In this document: positions 45,073 through 53,468 of the stretch, one piece after another
Layout of the letters: each line of letters starts with the position of its first letter
How positions within the stretch are numbered: the first letter of the stretch is position 1
From: Acidobacteriota bacterium
Lineage (GTDB): Bacteria > Acidobacteriota > Terriglobia > Terriglobales > Acidobacteriaceae
Assembly (NCBI GenBank): GCA_013289685.1
Contig: JABCZL010000016.1
Location: forward strand, 1 to 64,000
DNA: 64,000 nucleotides
Reading direction: 5' to 3'
The notes under the pieces: generated by a model
Database searches by the model: none
The model's input: the letters and a program-made list of their open reading frames with translations, nothing else
What the model was told of the DNA's origin: nothing
Made by a program: the position numbers and the translations under genes

Positions 45073-46128
45073 TCAAACCAGTTCGGTACTCCACAGATCG
45101 TGCAGGTGGACAATCCCCTTCAGCTTCCCGCTTCTATCCACGACCATCAGCGATGTAATCTTCTTCTCTTCCATCAAGGCCAGCGCGGTCGCCGCAAACT
45201 CCTCGGCGGAAATTGTTTTCGGACTGCGAGTCATGGCCTCGCCTGCCGTCAGATCCATCACGTCTTTCCCGCGCTGCTCCAGCAGCCTCCGCAAATCCCC
45301 GTCGCTGACGATCCCCACGAGCCTGTCGCCCTCTACCACCGCGGTCACGCCGAGTTTCTTCCGCGACATCTCATAAATCACGTCGGGCATCTTCGTCTGC
45401 GGCGCAACTCGCGGCAGCGCGTCACCGGTATGCATCAACGACTCCACCCTCGCCAGCCGCTTCCCCAGCTTGCCTCCGGGATGCAAGTTGGCAAAGTCTT
45501 CCTCCTTAAACCCGCGCCGCTCGCTCAAAGTCACTGCAAGCGCGTCTCCCAGGGCCAACATGGTAGTGGTCGAAGCCGTCGGTGCCAGACCCAGCGCACA
45601 GGCCTCCTGCGCGATCGAACAATCGAGAGCCACATCCGCGGCCGCTGCCAAAGTCGAAAATGTGGAGCGGACACTCCTGTCCGCTGCTTTTGACTTTGGC
45701 TTGGATTTTGACTTTGACTTTGACTCTGACTTATGGGGATTCCCGCAAATCTCGTCCCCCGTCATCGCGATCAACGGCACCCGCAGCCGCTTGATCGTCG
45801 CCAGAAGCGCCAGAATCTCTTCTGTCTCACCCGAAGCCGACAGCGCCAGGACCACATCCCCCCGCACCACCATTCCCAGATCCCCGTGCAACGCCTCCAC
45901 CGGATGGAGATACAGCGCTGGAGTGCCAGTCGAACTCAACGTAGCCGCGATCTTGCGCGCTATGAGCCCGCTTTTTCCCATGCCCGTAACCACCACCCGC
46001 CCCGCACAACCAAACAGCAAGTCCACCGCGCGCTGAAACGAGTCGGCCATCGGCCCGCCAATCCGGTCCGCCAGCGCCCGCAAAGCTTCAGCCTCGATGC
46101 GCACCACGTTTTCGCCCGTATGTTTCAT
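45073..46128 (-). CDS. kdsD: Arabinose-5-phosphate isomerase (KpsF/GutQ/KdsD)
   Basis: 351 residues. An N-terminal SIS domain (VVVTGMGKSGLIARKIAATL, HGDLGMVVRGD, SASGETEE, EACALGLAPTASTTTMLALG, LHPGGKLGK) is followed by two CBS domains (from ESLMHTGDALPRV, ending TSLMVVDRSGKLKGIVHLHD). It isomerises ribulose-5-P to arabinose-5-P, the KdsA substrate. Between GNP and STLAAAADV sit about 27 extra residues (KSESKSKSKSKPKSKAADRS...) encoded by an imported repeat with the palindrome AGCGGACA-CTCC-TGTCCGCT at 45666-45685. The insert falls in a surface loop, so the enzyme may still work. Confidence 0.93.
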   Translation of the reverse strand: MKHTGENVVRIEAEALRALADRIGGPMADSFQRAVDLLFGCAGRVVVTGMGKSGLIARKIAATLSSTGTPALYLHPVEALHGDLGMVVRGDVVLALSASGETEEILALLATIKRLRVPLIAMTGDEICGNPHKSESKSKSKSKPKSKAADRSVRSTFSTLAAAADVALDCSIAQEACALGLAPTASTTTMLALGDALAVTLSERRGFKEEDFANLHPGGKLGKRLARVESLMHTGDALPRVAPQTKMPDVIYEMSRKKLGVTAVVEGDRLVGIVSDGDLRRLLEQRGKDVMDLTAGEAMTRSPKTISAEEFAATALALMEEKKITSLMVVDRSGKLKGIVHLHDLWSTELV

Positions 46129-46251
46129 TTTTCTGGGATTCAGACGGTAAGGATGTTAGCACGCAGCGCCGTAGGGCCGTTCCTGGCAATGTCTCTTCTG
46201 ACTGTCAGCGAAATCGCCGATCCTTTTTTGCGCTCAATATTCAGGCGCCTC

Positions 46252-47472
46252 TCAGAAGTGATCTTCCCCCGGAGGAGGCGGAGTCGCGGGCTTTTGTCCC
46301 AGCACGGCGAGTCCGCGCGACTGAATCAATTTGTCCCACGGCCCCGCCTGCCAGTTGTCGCGGCCCTTCTTTTCGAACCGCCAGGGAGGCAGTGTCAGCA
46401 TCAGATTCCGCGCCGTCGAATGCACATACGGTTCATACATCGAGCGCAACCTGGTGAGCTTATCGCGCCCATACTCATCGCTCCGCAGGCGTAGCCCAGC
46501 CGCCGCCAGCGCTCCGCGTAATGCGTCAAGATCCGCATCCGGCAACCGGTCCGGCGCTTCAGGATCGTATCTCGCGTTCACCACCTGCGCCAGATCGACC
46601 GCCGCATGCCTCGCCATGGCAAACGTTATTTTCGCCTGTCCCGGATGCACGCCCTCAATTCCCGCCAGCACCAGCGAAGTCACATCGAGCATGGTGGTCA
46701 GCGCGCCCACCCACGACTGGTTGCTGTGCTGCGATCGAAAAAACGACAGCACGGGATACGAAATCTGGCTCTCCAGCAACCCTCCCGCCCAGAGTTCCCA
46801 TTCCCGCAGCACTTCATCGAGAACTTTCTGATCCACGCCCGGGTCTTCCGACCTCCCCGCCAGGCGCACCAGCAATTCCGCCGCCGACGGAGGCGATCCT
46901 GCCCGCGCATCCAGCATCGAGATCTGAATCTCCCTTCGCGAGAACGAGGTATAAACCACTGGAATGTAGCCGATCACCACTCCCAGAAACGCAAATCCCA
47001 TCCCTGCTTCGACGACGGCAAGCGCCCGCGCCGGGCCCGAAGTCGGCACGATGTCGCCGTAGCCGAGAGTAAAAAAGGTTTCCCCGCTGTGATAAACGAT
47101 GCGGCCAAACGTGAGCGGTTCATTCCCGAGTTGCTCATGTCCGCCAATGCCGTGCTGGATCAGGGCGAATCCGAAGATCAGCCCCGCCGCCCAGAATCCC
47201 AGCAGCAGGATCAGCGACAGCGGCCCGAAATATCCCAGAAAATTCTGCTGCCGAGAAGTGGTTTTGATGCGGCGCGCAATCGCCCGCCACGGAATCCACG
47301 TCCGCCGGTAAAAATATGCCGTGAGCCTGAAGTGCCGCAGCACTCGGCGCGGCAAAACCACCGTCTCAAAAGCGTCCAGCAGCACCACCCAAATGATGAC
47401 GACGCCAAACACCGTCGCCACCACGCTGCCGTGGGAATTCACAACGAATGCTGAGATCGAGGGTGCTGTCAT
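46252..47472 (-). CDS. Potassium-channel-like ion channel protein
   Basis: 406 residues. Helices near the N-terminus (VVATVFGVVIIWVVLLDAF; LILLLGFWAAGLIFGFALIQ) and a pore loop with selectivity-filter-like TLGYGDIVP, then a further helix (AGMGFAFLGVVIGYIPVVY). This matches the Ion_trans_2 (two-helix K+ channel) fold. The ~220-residue C-terminal cytoplasmic region is helical (LLVRLAGRSEDPGVDQKVLD...) and lacks a visible RCK Rossmann motif, so gating input is unknown. Confidence 0.85.
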   Translation of the reverse strand: MTAPSISAFVVNSHGSVVATVFGVVIIWVVLLDAFETVVLPRRVLRHFRLTAYFYRRTWIPWRAIARRIKTTSRQQNFLGYFGPLSLILLLGFWAAGLIFGFALIQHGIGGHEQLGNEPLTFGRIVYHSGETFFTLGYGDIVPTSGPARALAVVEAGMGFAFLGVVIGYIPVVYTSFSRREIQISMLDARAGSPPSAAELLVRLAGRSEDPGVDQKVLDEVLREWELWAGGLLESQISYPVLSFFRSQHSNQSWVGALTTMLDVTSLVLAGIEGVHPGQAKITFAMARHAAVDLAQVVNARYDPEAPDRLPDADLDALRGALAAAGLRLRSDEYGRDKLTRLRSMYEPYVHSTARNLMLTLPPWRFEKKGRDNWQAGPWDKLIQSRGLAVLGQKPATPPPPGEDHF

Positions 47473-47558
47473 GATGTGAAATGTAGATGTGGCGAAAAGA
47501 GTAACAGATTCGCGTGGAAGGCGGCGCTGGCAGTTGGAGAGGTTTCGGGTGGTCCATC

Positions 47559-47581
47559 CTAGGCGCGTTCTTTGCGGCTAG
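47559..47581. repeat. Dispersed hairpin, copy 4
   Basis: CTAGGCGC-GTTCTTT-GCGGCTAG: 8-base arms with one mismatch and the family loop. A second motif common in such genomes (CTGAGCGAAGTCGAAGGG) follows at once. Confidence 0.65.
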
Positions 47582-47633
47582 AGCCTGCCCTGAGCGAAGT
47601 CGAAGGGGTGGGGATTCTGACTTTCGTGTTCCG

Positions 47634-48380
47634 TTACTGAGGTTTGGTCGCGGGCGGCGGTTGCGCGGGCGGCGTCTGCGCTTGTCCCGCCGCTGGCTTG
47701 GCCGTGGTCGAGGTCCCCGGCTTCGCCGCTGGTTTCTTCTTCACCGCCGGCTTCTTAGGTGGCTCATTATCATCCACCACAATCTTCTTCGGCGGCGCCA
47801 CCGGAACTGCCGCCTGCGCCGTTTTCAGGTCCGTCCGCAGCCGGACAATCTCCGCTTCCTTCGCCGCCGATAAAGTCTCCATCCGCTGCGCCAGTTGCTT
47901 GCGCGTACCATCGAACCCGTTCAGATCATTCGATATCACCTGCAGTTCGTCCTTGGTCCCGAACGCGCCGGTATCCTCCGCCACGCTCCCGACCACATCG
48001 CACAAGGCTTCAAGATTGCGGTAAAGTTTGAATGTCGAAGACAGATCCTCGGGCGCTCCACGCAGCTGCGCAATCACATTGGGCAGAGTGTTTTGCAGGT
48101 TGCGCTGAATCGAATCCACTTTCGTGAGCGTTTCCTTCTTCGAAGCGTTGCTCGTCTTCCAATGTTCGATGCGCATGGCCACCAGATCGGCCTGCGTGTT
48201 CTTCGACGTCGCCTCCAGCTGCGACAGCATCCCGTTCAACTGCGTCACCGAAGCATACGAAACCGGCTCTGCGCCCTGCGCCGATGGGCCTCCCGACGCC
48301 GCTGGACCCGATTGACCCAGAGCGACCGCAACAAAAAATAGGGAAGATACAAACGTCGATCGGAGAATAGTGCGTTTCAT
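47634..48380 (-). CDS. Secreted helical protein with Pro/Lys-rich tail
   Basis: 248 residues from the ATG at 48380 (MKRTILRSTFVSSLFFVAVA), a signal peptide. The centre is predicted helical or coiled (GMLSQLEATSKNTQADLVAM; QLAQRMETLSAAKEAEIVRL) and the tail is low-complexity (PPKKPAVKKKPAAKPGTSTT). It is divergent from the secreted protein gene at 48527. No known domain; a periplasmic structural or peptidoglycan-associated role is possible. Confidence 0.6.
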   Translation of the reverse strand: MKRTILRSTFVSSLFFVAVALGQSGPAASGGPSAQGAEPVSYASVTQLNGMLSQLEATSKNTQADLVAMRIEHWKTSNASKKETLTKVDSIQRNLQNTLPNVIAQLRGAPEDLSSTFKLYRNLEALCDVVGSVAEDTGAFGTKDELQVISNDLNGFDGTRKQLAQRMETLSAAKEAEIVRLRTDLKTAQAAVPVAPPKKIVVDDNEPPKKPAVKKKPAAKPGTSTTAKPAAGQAQTPPAQPPPATKPQ

Positions 48381-48526
48381 GGTTTGGGACGTTGGCGCTC
48401 GCGAGCAACAGCATACTATAACAGCCATCCGTCCGTTCATCGGGTGCATCACAACCATTCGACTCTTCGTCCGATTCCAGACGATAATCGAGACGATAAT
48501 CAAAAATGACGCGTTCCTGAGTGTCC

Positions 48527-49552
48527 ATGCTCCTGAGATTCCAACGATGTTCCCGGTGCGCCTTCCCCCAGCGAGTTCTGCTACTGAGCGCCTTGATACT
48601 TCTGCTCGCCCTTCCCGCGCTCTCTCCCGCACAGGATCTCGCTGGCCGGCTCATCCTCAAAGACGGCTCTTACCAGCTGGTCACGAAATATGAAGTCAAA
48701 GGCGACCGTGTGCGCTACTTCAGCGCCGAGCGCGATGACTGGGAGGAAATCCCCACCTCGCTGGTCGACTGGCCCGCCACCGAGAAGTACGAGAGGGACC
48801 GCGCCGCTGGACAATCTGCCCCCGAGGCCGTGCAACTCGACAAAGAAATTGAGCACGAGCGGGACCTTCAGGAGGCGCAACTTCCGCAAGTCGCTCCCGG
48901 ACTCCGCTTGCCCGAAAATTCCGGCATATTTCTGCTCGACAGTTTTCAGGGCGAGCCCCAGATCGACGAAATTCAGCAAACCGCCGGCGACGTGAGCCAC
49001 AACAGCAAGGCGAACATCTTCCGCGGCATCAACCCCGCCGGCGTCAAAGCAACCATCGAGCTCGATGGCGCCCATGCCCCTGTGCAGGCTCACGTTGACG
49101 TTCCTTCGCTCTACATCAATATGGACGATCAGCCCGATCTAGCCCTGTCGAAAGATTCCACTCACGCCGCCCAAGGCCAGCAGCAACCGCAAGCGGCCGT
49201 CGTTCCGGCAAGCCGTTTCCGCATCGTCCGGGCCGAAGTTAAGAACGGCAAGCGCATCGTGGGCGACGTGAAGCGCCAGGTCACCGGCAAAATCAGCCAG
49301 GAACAACACGTGGTCAAAACCACGGTCACGCGGGTCAGCGGAGGCTGGCTGAAACTTACCCCCAGTGAACCTCTTGCGTCCGGAGAGTATGCTCTCGTAG
49401 AAATGATCGGCCAGGAAGGCATGCAGGGCAAAGAGGGCATGAACCTCTACGTCTGGGATTTCGGCATCAATCCAAAAGCCCCCGCCAACGCCAATCCCTG
49501 GAAGCCCTCGGCCCCTGAGCCGAAACCGGAGCCCTCCCCGAAGGCGAACTAG
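48527..49552 (+). CDS. Secreted hypothetical protein
   Basis: 341 residues from the ATG at 48527 (a GTG at 48521 is two codons earlier). The signal peptide VLLLSALILLLALPALSPAQ is followed by a short domain typical of SLA1-like repeats (GRLILKDGSYQLVTKYEVKG, RDDWEEIPTSLVDWPATEKY), then a longer beta-rich part (FRIVRAEVKNGKRIVGDVKR... GGWLKLTPSEPLASGEYALV). Pro-rich end. The family is unnamed to me; probably periplasmic or outer-membrane associated. Confidence 0.65.
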   Translation: MLLRFQRCSRCAFPQRVLLLSALILLLALPALSPAQDLAGRLILKDGSYQLVTKYEVKGDRVRYFSAERDDWEEIPTSLVDWPATEKYERDRAAGQSAPEAVQLDKEIEHERDLQEAQLPQVAPGLRLPENSGIFLLDSFQGEPQIDEIQQTAGDVSHNSKANIFRGINPAGVKATIELDGAHAPVQAHVDVPSLYINMDDQPDLALSKDSTHAAQGQQQPQAAVVPASRFRIVRAEVKNGKRIVGDVKRQVTGKISQEQHVVKTTVTRVSGGWLKLTPSEPLASGEYALVEMIGQEGMQGKEGMNLYVWDFGINPKAPANANPWKPSAPEPKPEPSPKAN

Positions 49553-49632
49553 AGGTTTGAGGTACGAGTCTGAGGTCTGAAGTCGGAGGTCGGAGGTCGG
49601 AGGTCGGAAGCCGAAAGCGAAAGCCGAGAAGC
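49553..49632. repeat. Short tandem repeat array (GGTCGGA / GAAAGC)
   Basis: GAGGTCGGAGGTCGGAGG-type units (period 7) merge into GAAAGCGAAAGCC-type units between two convergent genes. It appears to be non-coding spacer. Confidence 0.7.
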
Positions 49633-50685
49633 CTACTCCTTCAACATCCCGCGCTGCGCAATCCCAATGTTATCCCGCGAGGAATTCTTTACCACATACA
49701 TCATCCCATCGGCCTGCCGGATCACATCATGCGCCGTGCGCGCATCGTGCGGAAAGGTCGCCAGCCCGATTGACGCGCGCACATTCAAATTCAAGCCTTC
49801 TTCGCGGCAGAAGGCGCTGGCCCGCAGCCCGTCGCGCAACCGTTTCGCCACCACCAGTGCCTGATCTTTTCCCGTCTGCGGCAGCAGCACCACAAACTCG
49901 TCGCCGCCGTAACGAAACGCGTAATCGATCAACCGCAGCTGCGCCTTCACCAGGTAGCCGATCTCCGCCAGCAGTTTGCTTCCGATCAAATGTCCGTGTG
50001 TGTCGTTGACCGACTTGAAGTGATCGAGGTCGATAAAGAGGATGCTGAATTCGTAGCCAAATCGCGACGAGCGGTAGACCTCGGTCTCCAGCGTTTTATA
50101 CAGATGGCGCGCGTTGAATAGACCAGTGCAGTCGTCCGTAATCGTGAGTTCCTGAATCTTCTCCACCCAGCGCGCGTTCTCGATAGCAATCGCGGCGTAA
50201 TCGCACAGCGATTGCAGGAAGAATAATTCCGCATCCTTGAAGCGCTCCATGTCGACGTTGACCAACTGGATCACGCCCAGCACGCGCAGCTTCGAGCGCA
50301 GCGGCACGCAGATCACCGACCGCGTCTCCCACTTCGTGGCATCATCCACCCGGCTGGCAAACATCGGATCCGAGTTCACATCCGGCACCACCCGCGCCTC
50401 TCCGTGTTTCGCCACCCAGCCGGCAATGCCCTCGCCCATTTTCAGCCGGACATTCTTGAGCGCCTCCGCCTTGTCCCCGACCGCGATGGCAAAGTAGAGT
50501 TCGTCGCGCCCTTCGTCCACCATGAGCAAGGACCAGGTATCAGGACGGAAATATTCCGCCATCTTTTCCATAATGGTCTGCAGAATGGAGTCGAGATCCA
50601 GCGACGACGTCAGCGCCTTGGCCACGTCGTGAAAGATCGTCAGTTCCTGGTTCTGCCGAGTCAATTGGGTGCCGGCCTCAGGCAT
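49633..50685 (-). CDS. Diguanylate cyclase with GAF sensor domain
   Basis: 350 residues. The GAF domain (~25-170: LTSSLDLDSILQTIMEKMAE, MGEGIAGWVAKHGEARVVPD, SVICVPLRSKLRVLGVIQLV) precedes a GGDEF domain (DDCTGLFNARHLYKTLETEV; FSILFIDLDHFKSVNDTHGH; YGGDEFVVLLPQTG). The GGDEF signature is intact, and an inhibitory-site RLID lies five residues before it, so it is probably an active, product-inhibited c-di-GMP synthase. The PilZ protein at 15178 is a possible effector. Confidence 0.95.
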   Translation of the reverse strand: MPEAGTQLTRQNQELTIFHDVAKALTSSLDLDSILQTIMEKMAEYFRPDTWSLLMVDEGRDELYFAIAVGDKAEALKNVRLKMGEGIAGWVAKHGEARVVPDVNSDPMFASRVDDATKWETRSVICVPLRSKLRVLGVIQLVNVDMERFKDAELFFLQSLCDYAAIAIENARWVEKIQELTITDDCTGLFNARHLYKTLETEVYRSSRFGYEFSILFIDLDHFKSVNDTHGHLIGSKLLAEIGYLVKAQLRLIDYAFRYGGDEFVVLLPQTGKDQALVVAKRLRDGLRASAFCREEGLNLNVRASIGLATFPHDARTAHDVIRQADGMMYVVKNSSRDNIGIAQRGMLKE

Positions 50686-50805
50686 GCAGAGAATACCGTT
50701 GTCCTCAGTAGAAGGGTGGCGTTCAAAAAATTATAAGCGTCAGTTTCGTACACGGGCAATGAACGTTGGTAATAGGTACCCGTAAAGCCAACCGGATGAA
50801 GCATT

Positions 50806-50850
50806 TGTGGAGCGGACACTCCTGCCCGCTGCTTTTGACTTGTGCTTGAT
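50806..50850. repeat. Intergenic copy of the repeat inserted in kdsD
   Basis: TGTGGAGCGGACACTCCTGC with the following CCGCTGCTTTTGACTT matches, apart from one base, the segment at 45661-45695 inside kdsD. The palindrome AGCGGACA-CTCC-TGCCCGCT is at 50811-50830. Confidence 0.85.
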
Positions 50851-50883
50851 CTGGCCCGACCGGAAGCCCGTGTGGTCTGGGTG

Positions 50884-50916
50884 CCCCATTTCTCGCGTTC
50901 TTTGCGAGAAGTGGGG
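50884..50916. repeat. Dispersed hairpin, copy 5 (consensus form)
   Basis: Arms CCCCATTTCTCGC and GCGAGAAGTGGGG (one mismatch) around GTTCTTT; it best represents the family consensus. Confidence 0.85.
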
Positions 50917-50972
50917 ATTCAGAATCCTCAGCCCGCCAGCACAACAAAAACCAGTTGGAGTAGTCTTATAGA

Positions 50973-51407
50973 ATGAGCATGCAGATGAAATGCAACTTCA
51001 GCACCCGCGTCCTGCCCTTAATTCTCCTGGCCGTCGCGCTCTCCATCCCAGCCTTCTCTCAGAGCACTGCCACTTCGCCAGCCCCTGACCCAAAATCCGT
51101 CCCTGTGGTCGATGGAGGAATCGGCACCTGCTCGGCTGACTTCACCGTCAACGATGCGAACGGAGCCCCGGTTTACGCCGCCAAAATTAAAGTCCACATC
51201 GCCTACGGATTCATGTACCTGCACAAGCTCGACCTCGAAGTCGGCACCAACGCTGACGGCAAAGCCCGCTTCACCGGCATCCCCGACCGCGTCAAGCACG
51301 GCCTTTACTTCGAAGCCTCCGAAGGCGACCGCACCGCCGAAGCCTTCGACGATCCCGCTACCACCTGCAAAAACCAATTCACGGTAGTGCTGCGCAGGAA
51401 ACCCTAA
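50973..51407 (+). CDS. Small secreted protein with carboxypeptidase-regulatory-like fold
   Basis: 144 residues with a signal peptide (VLPLILLAVALSIPAFSQ). The mature part FTVNDANGAPVYAAKIKVHI ... VGTNADGKARFTGIP resembles the carboxypeptidase regulatory-like/Cna-B beta sandwich. Two cysteines (GTCSAD, TTCKNQ) could form a disulfide. Such domains are common in exported acidobacterial proteins. Role unknown. Confidence 0.7.
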   Translation: MSMQMKCNFSTRVLPLILLAVALSIPAFSQSTATSPAPDPKSVPVVDGGIGTCSADFTVNDANGAPVYAAKIKVHIAYGFMYLHKLDLEVGTNADGKARFTGIPDRVKHGLYFEASEGDRTAEAFDDPATTCKNQFTVVLRRKP

Positions 51408-51413
51408 CCCCAC

Positions 51414-51438
51414 ACTAAGCGCGTTCTTCGCCGCTAGT
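51414..51438. repeat. Dispersed hairpin, copy 6 (degenerate)
   Basis: ACTAAGCG and CGCTAGT flank CGTTCTTCGC; the arms pair with one bulge. The outer CCCCAC matches the family flank. Confidence 0.5.
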
Positions 51439-51530
51439 TGGAGGTCGAAAACCCCACGGAATCCTCCATCACCACCTTGGTTACCCACCTCTAGAACTCT
51501 TGACGGTGGCAACCCCACGCCGCTTGTCCT

Positions 51531-52739
51531 ATGATGTTTGCGTGGCTGGGACGAAGGAACTCTCGTCCAAACGGGGTCTCGGTGGGCGAATTCGGCGACA
51601 AATTTCGCAAGGCGCGCGAGAAAAAGGAACTCTCTTACGATGACGTCTCAAACGTCACGAAGATCAGTTCGCGCATGCTTCAGGCCATTGAAGAAGAACA
51701 CTTCGATCAGCTCCCCGGTGGCGTGTTCAACAAAGGATTCATTCGCGCCTATGCCAAGCACCTCGGGTTAAACGCCGAGGACGCCGTCACCGACTATCTT
51801 GCCTGCCTTCGGCAGGCACAGATCGACGCCCACGAGGTCTGGCAGCCGGAACGCCCCGCGCCACCACCCGTCGCTGCGCCGGAAAAGCCTCGCCTGGTTG
51901 GGCCTGGCAAGCCTGAGTTGAAGAGGCCTGTGCTCAACAAGCCACCCGTGAAGTCCCAGCCCTCCACACCGGTCGAGGAACTCCCTGAACTGCAACTTCC
52001 TCGCGCGGAAGACGTACGCCCGCGGCGAAAAGATTTCTCCGAGACCCGCGAAATTCCCTGGAGAATCCTGGGAATCACTGCCGCTGTGGTGATTCTGGGA
52101 ATTGTCTTTTGGACGCGCCGCTCCCACAGCACGAATACCGCGGCCGCCAGCTCATCGTCAGCCAAGACCGTGCAGCCTACTCCCTCCACGCCCGCACCCA
52201 TCCTCGCCTCCGCTCAGGCGCCCAAGAATCAACCACCCGCTGCCCAGCCCGCCAGTGCTGCGCGGCCGCGTCCATCCGCACCGAATTCCCAACCGCCTCA
52301 GCAATCTTTGGCTGCGCCGACCACTGCAACCGCCGCATCCCCTACCATGGCGCCCGCCACCAATGCCAGCGAGAGTGACAGTAAGAACGACAATAACGAT
52401 GTAACCGTTCGTTCCTTCGGAAAGACGATTCCGAAACCGTCCGAACCATCCGCGACCACACTCACGCTGGTCATCCGCGCCACGGAAACTTCCTGGATCT
52501 CCGTCCTTGCCGACGGCCAAAATGTCAACCAGGAAACCCTGATCGCTCCCGCCCACACCTCGGTCCGCGCCTCCCGCGAAATCGTCGCCAGAATCGGCAA
52601 TGCCGCCGGAGTCACTTTCCTCTTTAACGGCAAGGAAATCCCCGCCGAGGGTGCTGAAGCCGAAGTCAAGACCTTCGTCTTCGACGCCACCGGCATGCGA
52701 GTGCTGCCAGCAACTCAGGCCCCGGCTGATAACCACTAG
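51531..52739 (+). CDS. RodZ-like helix-turn-helix membrane protein
   Basis: 402 residues. The N-terminal helix-turn-helix (VGEFGDKFRKAREKKELSYD... LGLNAEDAVTDYLACLRQAQ), a Pro-rich linker, one transmembrane helix (ILGITAAVVILGIVFW), a low-complexity Pro/Ala/Ser stretch and a C-terminal DUF4115-type beta domain (LTLVIRATETSWISVLADGQ). This is the RodZ order: cytoplasmic HTH that contacts MreB, then a periplasmic domain. The start may be further in; the GTG before SVGEFGDKF is an alternative. A palindrome at 51800-51818 lies inside the coding sequence. Confidence 0.82.
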   Translation: MMFAWLGRRNSRPNGVSVGEFGDKFRKAREKKELSYDDVSNVTKISSRMLQAIEEEHFDQLPGGVFNKGFIRAYAKHLGLNAEDAVTDYLACLRQAQIDAHEVWQPERPAPPPVAAPEKPRLVGPGKPELKRPVLNKPPVKSQPSTPVEELPELQLPRAEDVRPRRKDFSETREIPWRILGITAAVVILGIVFWTRRSHSTNTAAASSSSAKTVQPTPSTPAPILASAQAPKNQPPAAQPASAARPRPSAPNSQPPQQSLAAPTTATAASPTMAPATNASESDSKNDNNDVTVRSFGKTIPKPSEPSATTLTLVIRATETSWISVLADGQNVNQETLIAPAHTSVRASREIVARIGNAAGVTFLFNGKEIPAEGAEAEVKTFVFDATGMRVLPATQAPADNH

Positions 52740-52919
52740 CCGGAGGACTCCGGTTCAGAATTTTGCGGGATTAAGACAATGCAGCGGACATTCTGCCGCC
52801 AAGCCTGTGCCGGCGAGGTCGGTACTAACGCCGGTGAACAGGGAAGCCGAGACGGGCCAATGTTTGAGGCATAGCCCTGGGCCTCGATCACATCCGTGAT
52901 GACCGACTTGGCGCGGCGC

Positions 52920-53084
52920 TTATTGCAGCGAACTGGGTACGCTGGAAAACACGTTGTTCGCATTCGATCCGATCAGCCGCACTGTGCCCACGACGATCAC
53001 GAGAATGACCGCCAGCATCACGGCGTATTCGGCGATGTCTTGTCCGTCTTCTTGCCACCACAGTTGGCGAAACTTGCGAATCAT
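52920..53084 (-). CDS. Flp/Fap-type type IVb pilin
   Basis: 54 residues from the ATG at 53084 with GGGGAGAAA directly upstream. The pattern MIRKFRQLWWQEDGQDIAEY-AVMLAVILVIVVGTVRLI is a Flp pilin: short charged leader, a glycine before the processing region, the conserved Glu-Tyr and one hydrophobic helix. The longer open frame upstream (to 53465) shows no homology. No tad genes are nearby, so assembly proteins must be encoded elsewhere. Confidence 0.82.
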   Translation of the reverse strand: MIRKFRQLWWQEDGQDIAEYAVMLAVILVIVVGTVRLIGSNANNVFSSVPSSLQ

Positions 53085-53468
53085 TTTCTCCCCTCTCAGC
53101 CCCAGATCCCTTGGCGAGAAGAATAATTCCAGAGGCAACGACATGCAATAAAATCTAAGTCGACGCCACCCGCGCCGTCTTGGCATCGCGGGTACCCCAT
53201 GCCTCGCTTCCCGGGGGGAATCCGCCGCTAACCCGGCCCTTGCTTCCGTCCACCTCCTGATTTCCGCTATTGAATTCATCCTCAGACATTTAGGGTCAAA
53301 ACCGTTGCGCGTCCGGGAGGGGTCTGATAGCCTTTTTCGAGGACTTCCTTTTCGCCGTTCGCTCCGTCGCGGCCGCGTGGATTTCCGCGGGTTCCCCCCG
53401 ATCCAAAGTCCGTAGTTTTCCTGCACTACGCAGTCGAACCTAATACGTGCACGAAGGAGAAACACAAC
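53085..53468. other. Divergent upstream region of flp pilin and metK
   Basis: About 380 bases. Promoters for the pilin gene (leftward) and metK (rightward) should be here. I looked for SAM- or SAH-riboswitch-like architecture ahead of metK and found nothing convincing. Confidence 0.45.

Noticed and set aside
53160-53468. SAM riboswitch ahead of metK
   Set aside because: No recognisable SAM aptamer core could be traced by eye.
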